Assembly (NCBI GenBank): GCA_964628455.1
Contig: CAZVPD010000007.1
Span: 1 to 48,273 of the forward strand
DNA from: JAQVWU01 sp964628455
Lineage (GTDB): Bacteria; Bacillota; Clostridia; Oscillospirales; CAG-272
Direction: 5' to 3'
Length of the DNA: 48,273 bases
The notes under the pieces: model-generated
The model's database searches: none
Seen by the model: only the letters and a program-made list of their open reading frames with translations
What the model was told of the DNA's origin: nothing
Position numbers and translations under genes: made by a program
Part shown: piece by piece, positions 26,511 to 34,257 of the stretch
Layout: each line of letters begins with the position of its first letter
How positions within the stretch are numbered: the first letter of the stretch is position 1

Positions 26511-26984
26511 CTAAAAAGGCAGATCGTCGTCGCCGGATAAATCTTCGAATTTATTCGTCTGATCGTTGGAAGAATATGCGGGCGGAGTATAACTTTCGGC
26601 CGTGTCGTGGGCGGTGACATTGGCTGCATTGACAGTGCCGTAACCGGACTGACTGTTGTCCGCTTTATCGACGAAGGAAACTTCATCTGCAACCACTTCG
26701 ACAGCATATCGTTTTTGCTGCTGCTGGTCGGTCCAGGAACGCTGCTGAAGAGAACCCACTACACAGATAGACTTGCCTTTTTTAAAATATTTCGTAACAA
26801 ACTCAGCCGTCTGCCGCCAGGTTACGATGTCAATAAAATCGGAATCATATTTGCCCTCGGCATTTTTATACCGCCGGGAAATGCCTATTCTGAATGAACA
26901 TACCGATATGCCGTTCGGGGTCTGTTTTAATTCCGGGTCAGCCGTCAGGTTGCCGATGAGTATAACCTTATTCAAGCTTGCCAT
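26511..26984 (-). CDS. ssb: Single-stranded DNA-binding protein
   Basis: 157 aa; start ATG 26984 with a GGAAGGGG site. The OB-fold (1-105) shows 'LNKVILIGNLTADPEL', 'FIDIVTWRQTAEF' and 'KGKSICVVGSLQ'. A Ser/Asn/Thr-rich flexible linker leads to the acidic tip 'DDDLPF' that recruits repair and replication partners. It lies between rpsF and rpsR, 20 bp from rpsF, as in most Bacillota. Confidence 0.97.
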   Translation of the reverse strand: MASLNKVILIGNLTADPELKQTPNGISVCSFRIGISRRYKNAEGKYDSDFIDIVTWRQTAEFVTKYFKKGKSICVVGSLQQRSWTDQQQQKRYAVEVVADEVSFVDKADNSQSGYGTVNAANVTAHDTAESYTPPAYSSNDQTNKFEDLSGDDDLPF

Positions 26985-27004
26985 ATCAATGCCCCTTCCC
27001 GTTT

Positions 27005-27430
27005 TTAACCGTTTGTTGAACTGCCGGCTGCCGGTGCGGCATCCGGGACGTCTGCTGCCGGTTCTTCGTCGGAACCGACGATTACCACTGCAGGAGCGGG
27101 AATTACCTCGGCTTCATTCTTTACCGCCGCCTTAACGGGTTTTGTTTTTATGATCATCGAACGCATCAGTCCGTCCGTGATATGAAAAACACGGTCAAGT
27201 TCGGCCGGGAAATCCTGAGGAGCGTCAAAAGTAGCGAGTACATAATAACCTTCGTTCAAATCGTTGATGGGGTAAGCAAGCCTGCGTTTGCCCCATTCGT
27301 TTAAACCGGTCAGCTTGCCTGCCGTATTGATCATTCCGATAAATTTGGCAACCAAAGCTTTAACGCCCTCTTCTCCGATTGAAAGATCGCAGATAAAGAT
27401 GGTTTCATAAGATGAATGCTGTTTTTCCAT
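27005..27430 (-). CDS. rpsF: 30S ribosomal protein bS6
   Basis: 141 aa; GGGAGG 7 nt before ATG 27430. The ferredoxin-like core (1-95) has 'YETIFICDLSIGEEG', 'GKRRLAYPINDLNEGYYVL' and 'DGLMRSMIIK'. Residues 96-141 form an Ala/Pro/Glu-rich tail longer than in B. subtilis; extended acidic tails are common in bS6. bS6 binds bS18 and 16S helix 22-23. The transcript leader has two strong hairpins that may be the bS6:bS18 autoregulatory site. Confidence 0.96.
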   Translation of the reverse strand: MEKQHSSYETIFICDLSIGEEGVKALVAKFIGMINTAGKLTGLNEWGKRRLAYPINDLNEGYYVLATFDAPQDFPAELDRVFHITDGLMRSMIIKTKPVKAAVKNEAEVIPAPAVVIVGSDEEPAADVPDAAPAAGSSTNG

Positions 27431-27455
27431 TGTTACACCTCCCTATAGACATAAG

Positions 27456-27541
27456 ACCGCGGACATTGTTTTTTATTTACCCGCGGTAAGGAGAAATACT
27501 GCGCTGATTTCCGTTTTAATATGAATTTGCGGCAATACTTC
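27456..27541 (-). promoter_or_regulatory. Structured rpsF leader, candidate bS6:bS18-binding RNA
   Basis: Two stems are read on the minus strand. GAAGTATTGC (27532-27541) pairs with GCAGTATTTC (27493-27502), 10 bp with two G-U pairs, and encloses 29 nt beginning CGC, so that CCG straddles the stem end. ACCGCGG (27481-27487) then pairs perfectly with CCGCGGT (27456-27462) around an 18-nt loop, ending 20 nt before the ribosome binding site. A CCG-containing hairpin in the rpsF leader is the known bS6:bS18 autoregulatory element in many bacteria. Matching the detailed consensus needs a covariance search. Confidence 0.55.
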
Positions 27542-27579
27542 ATTTGCGAATGTTGCCTTTTCTGTAAGTCAACCTAAAT

Positions 27580-27608
27580 ATTATAATATAAAAACATATT
27601 GCTGTCAA
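27580..27608 (-). promoter_or_regulatory. Perfect consensus promoter of rpsF-ssb-rpsR
   Basis: TTGACA (27603-27608), 17-bp spacer, TATAAT (27580-27585) on the minus strand. The predicted leader is about 140 nt. Confidence 0.92.
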
Positions 27609-27667
27609 GCATAAATATGAATATTGTGTAAATTATGGCGTATTCAAATAAAGAAGCAAGAAAACCG

Positions 27668-28297
27668 TTATTTTGTGCCGAAAAGTCTGTCTCCGGCGTC
27701 GCCCAGTCCCGGTACGATGTATGCGTTTTCGTTCAGGCATTGATCAAGTGAAGCTGTGTATATATCGATATCGGGATGGTCGTTCTGGAATTTCTTTACG
27801 CCTTCGGGAGCTGCGACAAGACAAAGAAGGCGGATATTGGTACAGCCTTTACGTTTGAGCAGGGCAGCCGCATCCGATGCGCTTCCTCCGGTTGCGAGCA
27901 TCGGATCGGCAAGGATGATCGTCCTTTCCTCGATGTCGAACGGAAGCTTACAATAATATTCCACGGGCATATGTGTTTTCGGATCGCGGTAGATTCCGAT
28001 ATGACCGACTTTTGCCACCGGCACCAGATTCAGGAGTCCGTCGACCATACCCAGTCCGGCGCGCAGGATCGGAATAACGGCTAATTTTTTGCCCGATATG
28101 ACTTTTGCCGTCATTTTGGTTATCGGCGTTTCAATGATTTCATCTTCAAGCGGAAGGTCTCGGGTGAGTTCGTATCCCATAAGAATGGTTATTTCGGTCA
28201 GCAGTTCACGGAAATCCTTCGATCCTGTGTTTTTATCACGCATTTTTGAGAGTTTATGCTGGATCAGCGGATGGTCTTCGATATGAAGTGTGCTCAT
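27668..28297 (-). CDS. upp: Uracil phosphoribosyltransferase
   Basis: 209 aa from ATG 28297 with AAGGAG 6 nt upstream; the frame's earlier ATG at 28345 would place the -10 inside the gene. It salvages uracil to UMP using PRPP. 'EITILMGYELTRDLP', 'VIPILRAGLGMVDG', 'LPFDIEERTIILADPMLATG' (PRPP loop) and the C-terminal uracil-binding 'YIVPGLGDAGDRLFGT' are all canonical, and the length is exact for the family. It is monocistronic, with its own promoter divergent from mtaB. Confidence 0.97.
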   Translation of the reverse strand: MSTLHIEDHPLIQHKLSKMRDKNTGSKDFRELLTEITILMGYELTRDLPLEDEIIETPITKMTAKVISGKKLAVIPILRAGLGMVDGLLNLVPVAKVGHIGIYRDPKTHMPVEYYCKLPFDIEERTIILADPMLATGGSASDAAALLKRKGCTNIRLLCLVAAPEGVKKFQNDHPDIDIYTASLDQCLNENAYIVPGLGDAGDRLFGTK

Positions 28298-28333
28298 AAA
28301 TGTCTCCTTGATTTTTTTGTTATCAGATAACTT

Positions 28334-28362
28334 ATTATAAATCATTCTCCGGTTCTTTGCAA
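28334..28362 (-). promoter_or_regulatory. Promoter of upp
   Basis: Minus strand TTGCAA (28357-28362), 17 bp, TATAAT (28334-28339), about 37 bp before the upp start codon. Confidence 0.78.
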
Positions 28363-28404
28363 TAAATATCGGTAAAAAAATAATTCACCGGTAAAATATT
28401 ATAC

Positions 28405-28433
28405 TTGACCTCGGTACGGGTGTTTGATATAAT
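28405..28433 (+). promoter_or_regulatory. Promoter of mtaB, placing +1 at the start codon
   Basis: TTGACC (28405-28410), 17 bp, TATAAT (28428-28433). The expected transcription start, about 7 nt after the -10, is 28440-28441, which is the first base or two of the mtaB ATG. Confidence 0.78.
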
Positions 28434-28439
28434 ATTTAT

Positions 28440-29777
28440 ATGAAAAAAAATGAACACGCGGATATGACCGCGGCGCTGTTTACGCTGGGGTGTAAAGTAA
28501 ATCAATATGAAAGCCGTGCTATGACGGAAAAGCTTCTGAATCTGGGAGTCGAAATACGCAGCGGCGGAAAATGCGATATTTATATTATAAATACCTGTGC
28601 CGTCACTGCGGAAAGCGACAGAAAAGCCCGTCAGATCATACGGCGCTGCATGGCATGCAATCCGGATGCTGTTATTGCCGTCTGCGGTTGTTCTTCTCAG
28701 CTCAACCGCAGTCGGATTACCGGGATGGAAGGCGTAGATATAGTTTGCGGTTCCGCCCATAAATACACCGCTGCCGATAAGGCATATGAACTTGCTCTGT
28801 CGCAAAAATACGGCAGTGCCGATCGTCATTTTACGGATAGATCGCCGGAAAATACATTTAAAACAGACGATGAATACGACTGCAGCATGAAAATAACCGG
28901 TTTTGACCGGGTCCGTGCATATGTCAAGATCGAGGACGGCTGCAATGCCCGCTGTGCCTACTGCATTATCCCGCATGTACGAGGGCCTGTCCGTTCGAGA
29001 GAACCTTCTGCGGTCATCACTGAAATTCAGACGCTTGCCGCATCCGGCTGCCGTGAGGTTGTTCTGACAGGGATAGAAACATCCGCGTACGGTCACGGAC
29101 TGACAGGTCTGCTGCAGAAGGTTGATAAAATCGAAGGAATAGAACGTATCCGGCTCGGATCGATGGACCCCGCATTTATCAACAAATCGTTCACGGATGA
29201 TATTAAACAAATGAAACATTTTATGCCACATCTGCATATTTCGCTGCAGAGCGGATGCAGCCGCACGCTGGCAGCCATGCGGCGCAGGTATAATGCCGAA
29301 ACCGCATACGGGAATCTGTGTCTGCTTAAAGAAAGTATTCCGGAGATGCGGTTTTCGGCGGATTTAATTGTCGGCTTTCCCGGTGAAACCGAAGAAGATT
29401 TCAAAGAAACGCTTGTTTTTGCGGAAAAAGCCGGATTTTTACACATTCATATATTCGCTTTTTCAAAACGTCCGGGAACGGAAGCTGCTTCCATGGCCGA
29501 TCAGATCGGTGAAGAAGAAAAAAAAGAACGCGGTGCCAGGCTTTCATTGCTGCAGCTTGCCGGAAAAAAAGAGATGCTGGACAGCGTTGTCAGAGAAGGG
29601 AAAAAAGCTTCTGTGCTTTTTGAAACATTCAAAGACGGCAGATTATTCGGGCATGCCGAAGACTTTACGGAATATACCATTGAAGGAGACAGAAAACTGC
29701 ATGGGCTGATATGCGGGATCCTACCTCTTTCTCATGACGGAAATATCATTACGGGGAAAACAGCCGACGGCTCATGA
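28440..29777 (+). CDS. mtaB: tRNA t6A37 methylthiotransferase
   Basis: 445 aa. MtaB adds the 2-methylthio group to t6A37 of ANN-reading tRNAs, using two [4Fe-4S] clusters. The N-terminal domain holds the three cluster cysteines ('TLGCKVNQYES', 'NTCAVT', 'VCGCSSQ'). The radical-SAM motif is 'CNARCAYC', followed by 'VRGPVRSREP' and 'LTGIETSAYG'; a C-terminal TRAM-like domain binds tRNA. The 'TLGCKVNQYE' opening distinguishes it from MiaB and RimO. No ribosome binding site precedes ATG 28440 or the in-frame ATG 28464, and the promoter predicts a leaderless message. Confidence 0.93.
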   Translation: MKKNEHADMTAALFTLGCKVNQYESRAMTEKLLNLGVEIRSGGKCDIYIINTCAVTAESDRKARQIIRRCMACNPDAVIAVCGCSSQLNRSRITGMEGVDIVCGSAHKYTAADKAYELALSQKYGSADRHFTDRSPENTFKTDDEYDCSMKITGFDRVRAYVKIEDGCNARCAYCIIPHVRGPVRSREPSAVITEIQTLAASGCREVVLTGIETSAYGHGLTGLLQKVDKIEGIERIRLGSMDPAFINKSFTDDIKQMKHFMPHLHISLQSGCSRTLAAMRRRYNAETAYGNLCLLKESIPEMRFSADLIVGFPGETEEDFKETLVFAEKAGFLHIHIFAFSKRPGTEAASMADQIGEEEKKERGARLSLLQLAGKKEMLDSVVREGKKASVLFETFKDGRLFGHAEDFTEYTIEGDRKLHGLICGILPLSHDGNIITGKTADGS

Positions 29778-29882
29778 TACGGTTCTCAGGCGTTTGAATC
29801 TGTTCGGATATACGGTAAGTATCGTATCAGCGATTCCGACAAAGCATGATTATATATGGCAGAATGCAGGAAAGGGAACAAT

Positions 29883-30704
29883 GTGAACGCAAATAATATT
29901 CTTTACCAGCTTGAATCAAAAACATTATCGCAGATGATGTCCTATATCATAAAAACGGAAGACGGAAAGATCATCGTGATCGACGGAGGTCTGCGTGCAG
30001 ACTGCGATTATCTGCTCGGATATATAAAAAAACTGAACGACGGTAAAATAAAAATCGACGCCTGGATACTGACGCACGCGCATTCCGATCACATTGACGC
30101 TTTCATGGAAGCCATAGAGAAACATTATTCGGAAATGAATATCGGAAAACTATATTACAACTTCCCGCCCGCGGAATATATCGAAAAATATGAGGAAAAC
30201 GAATATCATACGATAAAAGAGTTCAATGCACTGCTGCCGCGTTTTTCCGGGCAGACTGTTGTCATGCATGAGGGCTGCAGATATCATTCGGGTGTTCTTT
30301 CCTGGGATGTTTTATATGAACCCGATACTGCGCTTACCTGTAATGTGATCAATAATTCTTCCGTTGTTTTAAAAATGCATATCGGAGGGAAAAGTATTCT
30401 GATTACCGGCGATCTCGGGGTGGAGGCAGGTGATATCGTACTCGGAAAGTACGGAAGCATGCTGAAAAGCGATTATGTCGAAATGGCCCATCACGGTCAG
30501 AATGGAGTCGGACGTTCGTTTTACGAAGCCGTGCTGCCGGATGTATGTTTATGGTGTACACCGCTGTGGTTGTGGAACAATGATGCCGGAAGAGGATACA
30601 ACACCCATTCTTGGAAAACGGTCGAGGTTCGCGGATGGATGGAAGAAATCGGTGTCAAACGCCATTATGCCATAAAAGACGGAACAGCGGAAATCCTGAT
30701 ATAA
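29883..30704 (+). CDS. Metallo-beta-lactamase-fold hydrolase
   Basis: 273 aa from GTG 29883, which has GGAAAGGG 7 nt upstream; ATG 29856 in the same frame has no site. Metal ligands are 'THAHSDHIDA' (HxHxDH), Asp of 'ITGDLG' and His of 'MAHHGQNG'. The short spacing and 'HHG' end resemble the MBL domain of ComEC-type and related phosphodiesterases rather than beta-lactamases. There is no signal peptide, so a cytosolic location is expected. The substrate is unknown. It lies 105 bp after mtaB and 78 bp before a URO-D-like gene, probably in one transcript. Confidence 0.85.
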   Translation: MNANNILYQLESKTLSQMMSYIIKTEDGKIIVIDGGLRADCDYLLGYIKKLNDGKIKIDAWILTHAHSDHIDAFMEAIEKHYSEMNIGKLYYNFPPAEYIEKYEENEYHTIKEFNALLPRFSGQTVVMHEGCRYHSGVLSWDVLYEPDTALTCNVINNSSVVLKMHIGGKSILITGDLGVEAGDIVLGKYGSMLKSDYVEMAHHGQNGVGRSFYEAVLPDVCLWCTPLWLWNNDAGRGYNTHSWKTVEVRGWMEEIGVKRHYAIKDGTAEILI

Positions 30705-30782
30705 AATCCGGCTGACCGTAACCGAAAATCAAGGGCGGCAATACTTTTAAAATTATTAATATAAATGCGGGGGAACAGTCTT

Positions 30783-31838
30783 ATGTTTTATGAAAAAGGT
30801 CTTGCTGCTCTTAATTTGGAAATGACAGAACGTGTTTATCGAACAGAATATTCCGTTTTCGGACATCCGAAGCTTCTTGAAGCGGTTACCGGGATCAATC
30901 TGAAAGACGCTTCGCCCGAATTACAGCTGAAGGCACAGCGGGATTTTGCCGCTGCCTGGGATTACTGCCTGTCATGGAATGTACTCATCCACGGCGGGCA
31001 TTTGGGTAAATATGTAAGTTCGATGGGTCACGCTGTTTATGCCGAAGGCGGTGTTGACCGCAATGACAATATATTTGAGCTTTTTACGGAAGAGGAGGAT
31101 GTTTTTTCTTTCGATCCGCTTGAATCACTTCCGTTTTATGAAGAAAAAGATCTTATAAATCAATTTGAAGCGAATTACCAGGGTTCCCGGAACTGGATAC
31201 CCGATGCTGTCTGTATGACGGGAATATACATCACCTGTATGTCCGGTCTTATCGATATGCTCGGATGGAATATGCTTTTATCCTGCGCGGGTTATGATCC
31301 GAAGCGTTTCGGGGATTTTACCGAACGTTATATGCGCTGGACGGAACGCTTTTTTATTGCGCTGGCCAAATCGAATGTTCCTGTTGTCATGATTCACGAT
31401 GATATTGTTTGGACGGAGGGAGCTTTTATATCGCCCGAATGGTACCGCAAATACATATTTCCTAACTACAGGCGCTGCTTTGAACACCTGCATCAGGCTG
31501 GCAAAAAGATACTGTTTACCTCGGACGGCGGTTATACGGAATTTATCGATGATATTGCTGCAGTCGGTGTAAATGGCTTCGTACTCGAACCGCTGACCGA
31601 TATGGCATACATCGCGGAAAAATACGGAAAAACTCACAGCTTTATCGGAAATGCCGACACGCGCGTCCTGCTTCTGGGTACAAAAGATGATATATATGCC
31701 GAGGTAAAGCGCTGTATGGATATAGGAAAAAAATATCCCGGCTTTATAATGGCGATCGGCAACCATATCCCGGCGAATACACCTGTTGATTCCTGCCTTT
31801 ATTATGATGAATTCTGTAAAAAACTGGGACAAAGGTAA
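30783..31838 (+). CDS. Uroporphyrinogen-decarboxylase-family (URO-D-like) protein
   Basis: 351 aa from ATG 30783; a purine run GGGGGA upstream serves as the site, and ATG 30765 in frame is less likely. The TIM-barrel family includes haem decarboxylases and corrinoid methyltransferases (MtaA, CmuA). 'VMIHDDIVWTEGAFISPEWYRKYIFP' and 'KKILFTSDGGYTEFIDDIAAVGVNGFVLEP' follow the family plan. The HxC zinc motif of MtaA-type methyltransferases is replaced by 'FTSDGG', so it is not a standard methylcobamide transferase. Clostridial genomes carry many such paralogs of unknown role. A bidirectional terminator follows. Confidence 0.8.
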   Translation: MFYEKGLAALNLEMTERVYRTEYSVFGHPKLLEAVTGINLKDASPELQLKAQRDFAAAWDYCLSWNVLIHGGHLGKYVSSMGHAVYAEGGVDRNDNIFELFTEEEDVFSFDPLESLPFYEEKDLINQFEANYQGSRNWIPDAVCMTGIYITCMSGLIDMLGWNMLLSCAGYDPKRFGDFTERYMRWTERFFIALAKSNVPVVMIHDDIVWTEGAFISPEWYRKYIFPNYRRCFEHLHQAGKKILFTSDGGYTEFIDDIAAVGVNGFVLEPLTDMAYIAEKYGKTHSFIGNADTRVLLLGTKDDIYAEVKRCMDIGKKYPGFIMAIGNHIPANTPVDSCLYYDEFCKKLGQR

Positions 31839-31849
31839 AAGAATAAATA

Positions 31850-31881
31850 AAAAAGGGCGGTACATTCATACCGCTCTTTTT
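31850..31881. terminator. Bidirectional intrinsic terminator
   Basis: AAAAAGGGCGGTA (31850-31862) pairs with TACCGCTCTTTTT (31869-31881), 13 bp with one G-U, 6-base loop. It separates the convergent URO-D-like and GAPDH genes. Confidence 0.9.
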
Positions 31882-31887
31882 AATGTT

Positions 31888-32901
31888 TTATGCAAGTTCA
31901 GAAAAATATTTGATTGTTTTGACCATCTGGCTTGTATAGCTGTTTTCGTTGTCATACCATGCGACTACCTGAACCTGATACAGGTCGTCGGATAATTTGG
32001 AAACCATGGTTTGTGTCGCGTCAAACAACGAGCCGTAAGTGATTCCTATAACATCGGACGAAACAATTTGATCTTCTGTATAGCCGTAGGAATCGGAAGA
32101 AGCTGCTTTCATTGCTGCGTTTATTCCGGCTTTTGTTATGTTTTCGCCTTTTACTACAGCGATGAGTATAGTGGTTGAACCCGTACATACCGGCACGCGC
32201 TGTGCGGAACCGATTAATTTACCGTTCAGTTCGGGAATAACAAGACCTATGGCTTTGGCCGCGCCTGTCGAATTGGGAACGATATTGACAGCTGCCGCAC
32301 GTGCACGGCGCAGGTCCCCTTTGGGATGAGGTCCGTCAAGAGTCATTTGGTCGCCCGTATAAGCGTGAATCGTCGTCATGATGCCCGTTTGTATGGGTGC
32401 GAAATCATTCAGCGCTTTTGCCATCGGAGCCAGGCAGTTTGTTGTACAGGAAGCGGCGGAGATGATCGTGTCTTCTGTTTTAAGTATATTTTCATTCACA
32501 CTGTAAACAACCGTGGGCAGATCGTCACCCGCAGGTGCCGATATGACAACTTTTTTGGCTCCCGCATTGATATGAGCCTGTGATTTGGCTTTTGATGTAT
32601 AAAAACCCGTACATTCAAGGACAACATCGACGCTCAGAGTTCCCCAGGGCAAATTGTTCGCGTCTTTTTCCTTGTATATGATGATTTCCTTACCGTCCAC
32701 CACAATGGAGTTTTCCGTTGCTTTAACAACGTGTCCGTCATAACGTCCCTGTGCGGAATCATATTTTAAAAGATGAGCCAGCATTTCGGGACTGGTAAGG
32801 TCATTGATTGCGACTATTTCATAACCCTTGGCTCCGAACATCTGACGAAAAGCAAGACGGCCTATGCGTCCGAAACCGTTTATGGCAACTCTTACTGACA
32901 T
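31888..32901 (-). CDS. gap: Type I glyceraldehyde-3-phosphate dehydrogenase
   Basis: 337 aa from ATG 32901 (GGAGGA upstream); the frame's 14-residue extension to 32943 has no site. It is a glycolytic enzyme making 1,3-bisphosphoglycerate with NAD+. 'VAINGFGRIGRLAFR' is the NAD-binding loop, 'SAASCTTNCLAP' holds the catalytic Cys, 'YTGDQMTLDGPH' and 'RRARAAAVNIVPNSTGAAKA' bind phosphate, and 'WYDNENSYTSQMV' ends the catalytic domain. It stands alone; pgk and tpi are not adjacent. Confidence 0.97.
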   Translation of the reverse strand: MSVRVAINGFGRIGRLAFRQMFGAKGYEIVAINDLTSPEMLAHLLKYDSAQGRYDGHVVKATENSIVVDGKEIIIYKEKDANNLPWGTLSVDVVLECTGFYTSKAKSQAHINAGAKKVVISAPAGDDLPTVVYSVNENILKTEDTIISAASCTTNCLAPMAKALNDFAPIQTGIMTTIHAYTGDQMTLDGPHPKGDLRRARAAAVNIVPNSTGAAKAIGLVIPELNGKLIGSAQRVPVCTGSTTILIAVVKGENITKAGINAAMKAASSDSYGYTEDQIVSSDVIGITYGSLFDATQTMVSKLSDDLYQVQVVAWYDNENSYTSQMVKTIKYFSELA

Positions 32902-33056
32902 GTTTATAGTTCCTCCGTTTAATATAAATATTTTTACATACATTTTATTCTAATCGAAAATGAGTTTTAATACAATAGTTTTCAAGAAATATTTTAATAT
33001 TTGTTACAATTATAAAAGCAGTCGGAGAAGAAGTTCTCTTTTATGTGAAATCCATA

Positions 33057-33082
33057 AAAAAAGTCTTCCTGAGAAGACTTTT
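33057..33082 (-). terminator. Intrinsic terminator of the efp cluster
   Basis: AAAAGTCTTC (33059-33068) pairs perfectly with GAAGACTTTT (33073-33082) over CTGA; minus-strand transcripts end in T7. It starts 5 bp after the acidic protein's stop codon. Confidence 0.88.
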
Positions 33083-33086
33083 CGGA

Positions 33087-33539
33087 TCATTTATGTTCGC
33101 CGGGTTTTATGGTTTTATCGCAGTTGGGACATTTGATTTCTTTCCCGTCAAGTGAACTGTCATAATATACTTTGTCTGAGCACTCGGGACAAACGGTTTC
33201 TATAAAGTTTTCGTCGTCGTCGTCGTCGTCGTCGTCATCGTCATCGTCATCGTCATCTTCATCTTCATCATCGTCGTCGTAATCATCGTCGTCGTAATAA
33301 TCATCGTCATCATCTTCATCTTCATAAACATACTCTTCGAGTTCTCCGAGATCATGGTCGATTTCATCGGTGTATTCGTTTAATGTATCGATATCGGTCG
33401 AAATATCCTCCACTTCTGCCGCCATGATATCAAGGGTATCAACAATCGCTTTGATCAGTTTTCCCGTATTGTCCGTAACATCGTAGTCCATACCTTCCAT
33501 CAGTCCTTTGAGATATGAGACTTTTTCTTTGATCGTCAT
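33087..33539 (-). CDS. CD1247-type acidic protein with poly-Asp tract and zinc ribbon
   Basis: 150 aa from ATG 33539 (GAAGGAG 6 nt upstream; the ORF's earlier ATG is part of that site). Residues 1-70 match the CD1247 N-terminal domain seen in Clostridia: 'TIKEKVSYLKGLMEGMDYD', 'GKLIKAIVDTLDIMAAEVED'. A region of almost pure Asp/Glu/Tyr (about 75-112, longest Asp run 15) follows. A C-terminal zinc ribbon has CxxC pairs in 'CPECSDKVYY' and 'IKCPNCDK'. Function is unknown; acidic low-complexity plus zinc ribbon suggests binding to nucleic-acid-associated proteins or ribosomes. It lies 21 bp after efp, so a translation-related role is worth considering. Confidence 0.85.
   Translation of the reverse strand: MTIKEKVSYLKGLMEGMDYDVTDNTGKLIKAIVDTLDIMAAEVEDISTDIDTLNEYTDEIDHDLGELEEYVYEDEDDDDDYYDDDDYDDDDEDEDDDDDDDDDDDDDDDENFIETVCPECSDKVYYDSSLDGKEIKCPNCDKTIKPGEHK
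33204..33330. repeat. Triplet repeat encoding the poly-Asp tract
   Basis: Runs of cgt/cat triplets on the plus strand (GAC/GAT codons on the coding strand) interspersed with ctt (Glu) and taa/gta (Tyr) give a simple-sequence tract inside the acidic protein gene. Triplet slippage would change the Asp count without shifting the frame. Confidence 0.85.
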
Positions 33540-33560
33540 AATGATCTCCTTCATATTAAT

Positions 33561-34124
33561 TTATTTTTGTGCGCGTTCAAGATATTCGCCGGTTCTGGTA
33601 TCGATTCTGAGCACCTCACCGATATCGATAAATAAAGGTACTTTTATTTGCGCGCCGGTCTCAAGCGTTGCGTTTTTACTGGCTCCTGTGGCCGTATCTC
33701 CTTTATAACCCGGTTCAGTATCGGTCACTTCAAGTTCCACAAACATCGGAGGCTCGACACCGAAAACTTTACCCTTATATGAAGCGACTTTGCACATCAT
33801 GTTTTCTTTAACGAATTTGAAGTTGTCGTCGAGTGTGGAGGAATTCAAAGGCATCTGTTCATATGTCTCCATATCCATAAAATAATAAAGATCGCCGTCT
33901 TTATAAAGATACTGCATTTCCTTGCGTTCGACATAAGCGTTTTCGAATTTGTCCGAGGGATTGAACGTCCTTTCAACGACAGAACCGGTGAGTACGTTTC
34001 TGCATTTAGTCCGTACGAAAGCTGCGCCTTTTCCGGGTTTTACATGCTGGAATTCAATAATCTGAAGCACATTTCCATCCATCTCAAACGTGACACCGTT
34101 CCTGAAGTCACCCGCCATTACCAT
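33561..34124 (-). CDS. efp: Translation elongation factor P
   Basis: 187 aa; GGAGG 8 nt before ATG 34124. EF-P rescues ribosomes stalled at polyproline. The KOW-like domain I carries 'EFQHVKPGKGAAFVRTK', with Lys32 at the post-translationally modified tip. OB domains II and III follow ('KVFGVEPPMFVELEVTDTEPG', 'VPLFIDIGEVLRIDTRTGEYL'). It has its own strong promoter although it lies in a same-strand cluster after a peptidase gene. Confidence 0.97.
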   Translation of the reverse strand: MVMAGDFRNGVTFEMDGNVLQIIEFQHVKPGKGAAFVRTKCRNVLTGSVVERTFNPSDKFENAYVERKEMQYLYKDGDLYYFMDMETYEQMPLNSSTLDDNFKFVKENMMCKVASYKGKVFGVEPPMFVELEVTDTEPGYKGDTATGASKNATLETGAQIKVPLFIDIGEVLRIDTRTGEYLERAQK

Positions 34125-34171
34125 ATATTGTAAACCTCCAAAAAGTATATTCTGTTTTTATCCAATATATC

Positions 34172-34200
34172 ATTATACATCGTTATCCGTTTTTTTTCAA
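34172..34200 (-). promoter_or_regulatory. Promoter of efp and the acidic protein
   Basis: Minus strand TTGAAA (34195-34200), 17 bp, TATAAT (34172-34177), in the 133-bp gap between the peptidase and efp. Confidence 0.8.
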
Positions 34201-34257
34201 GTATCAAAAGATGAAAAATGTTATTTTTTTCGTAACTTTCGGTAAAAGTATATGTTA

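Noticed and set aside
27456..27487. CCGCGG hairpin as an intrinsic terminator of the rpsF leader
   Set aside because: The loop is 18 nt and no T-run follows; it is more likely a structural or binding element.
33204..33330. Triplet repeat as a CRISPR or intergenic satellite
   Set aside because: It is in frame in a protein gene and encodes Asp/Glu; no spacers exist.
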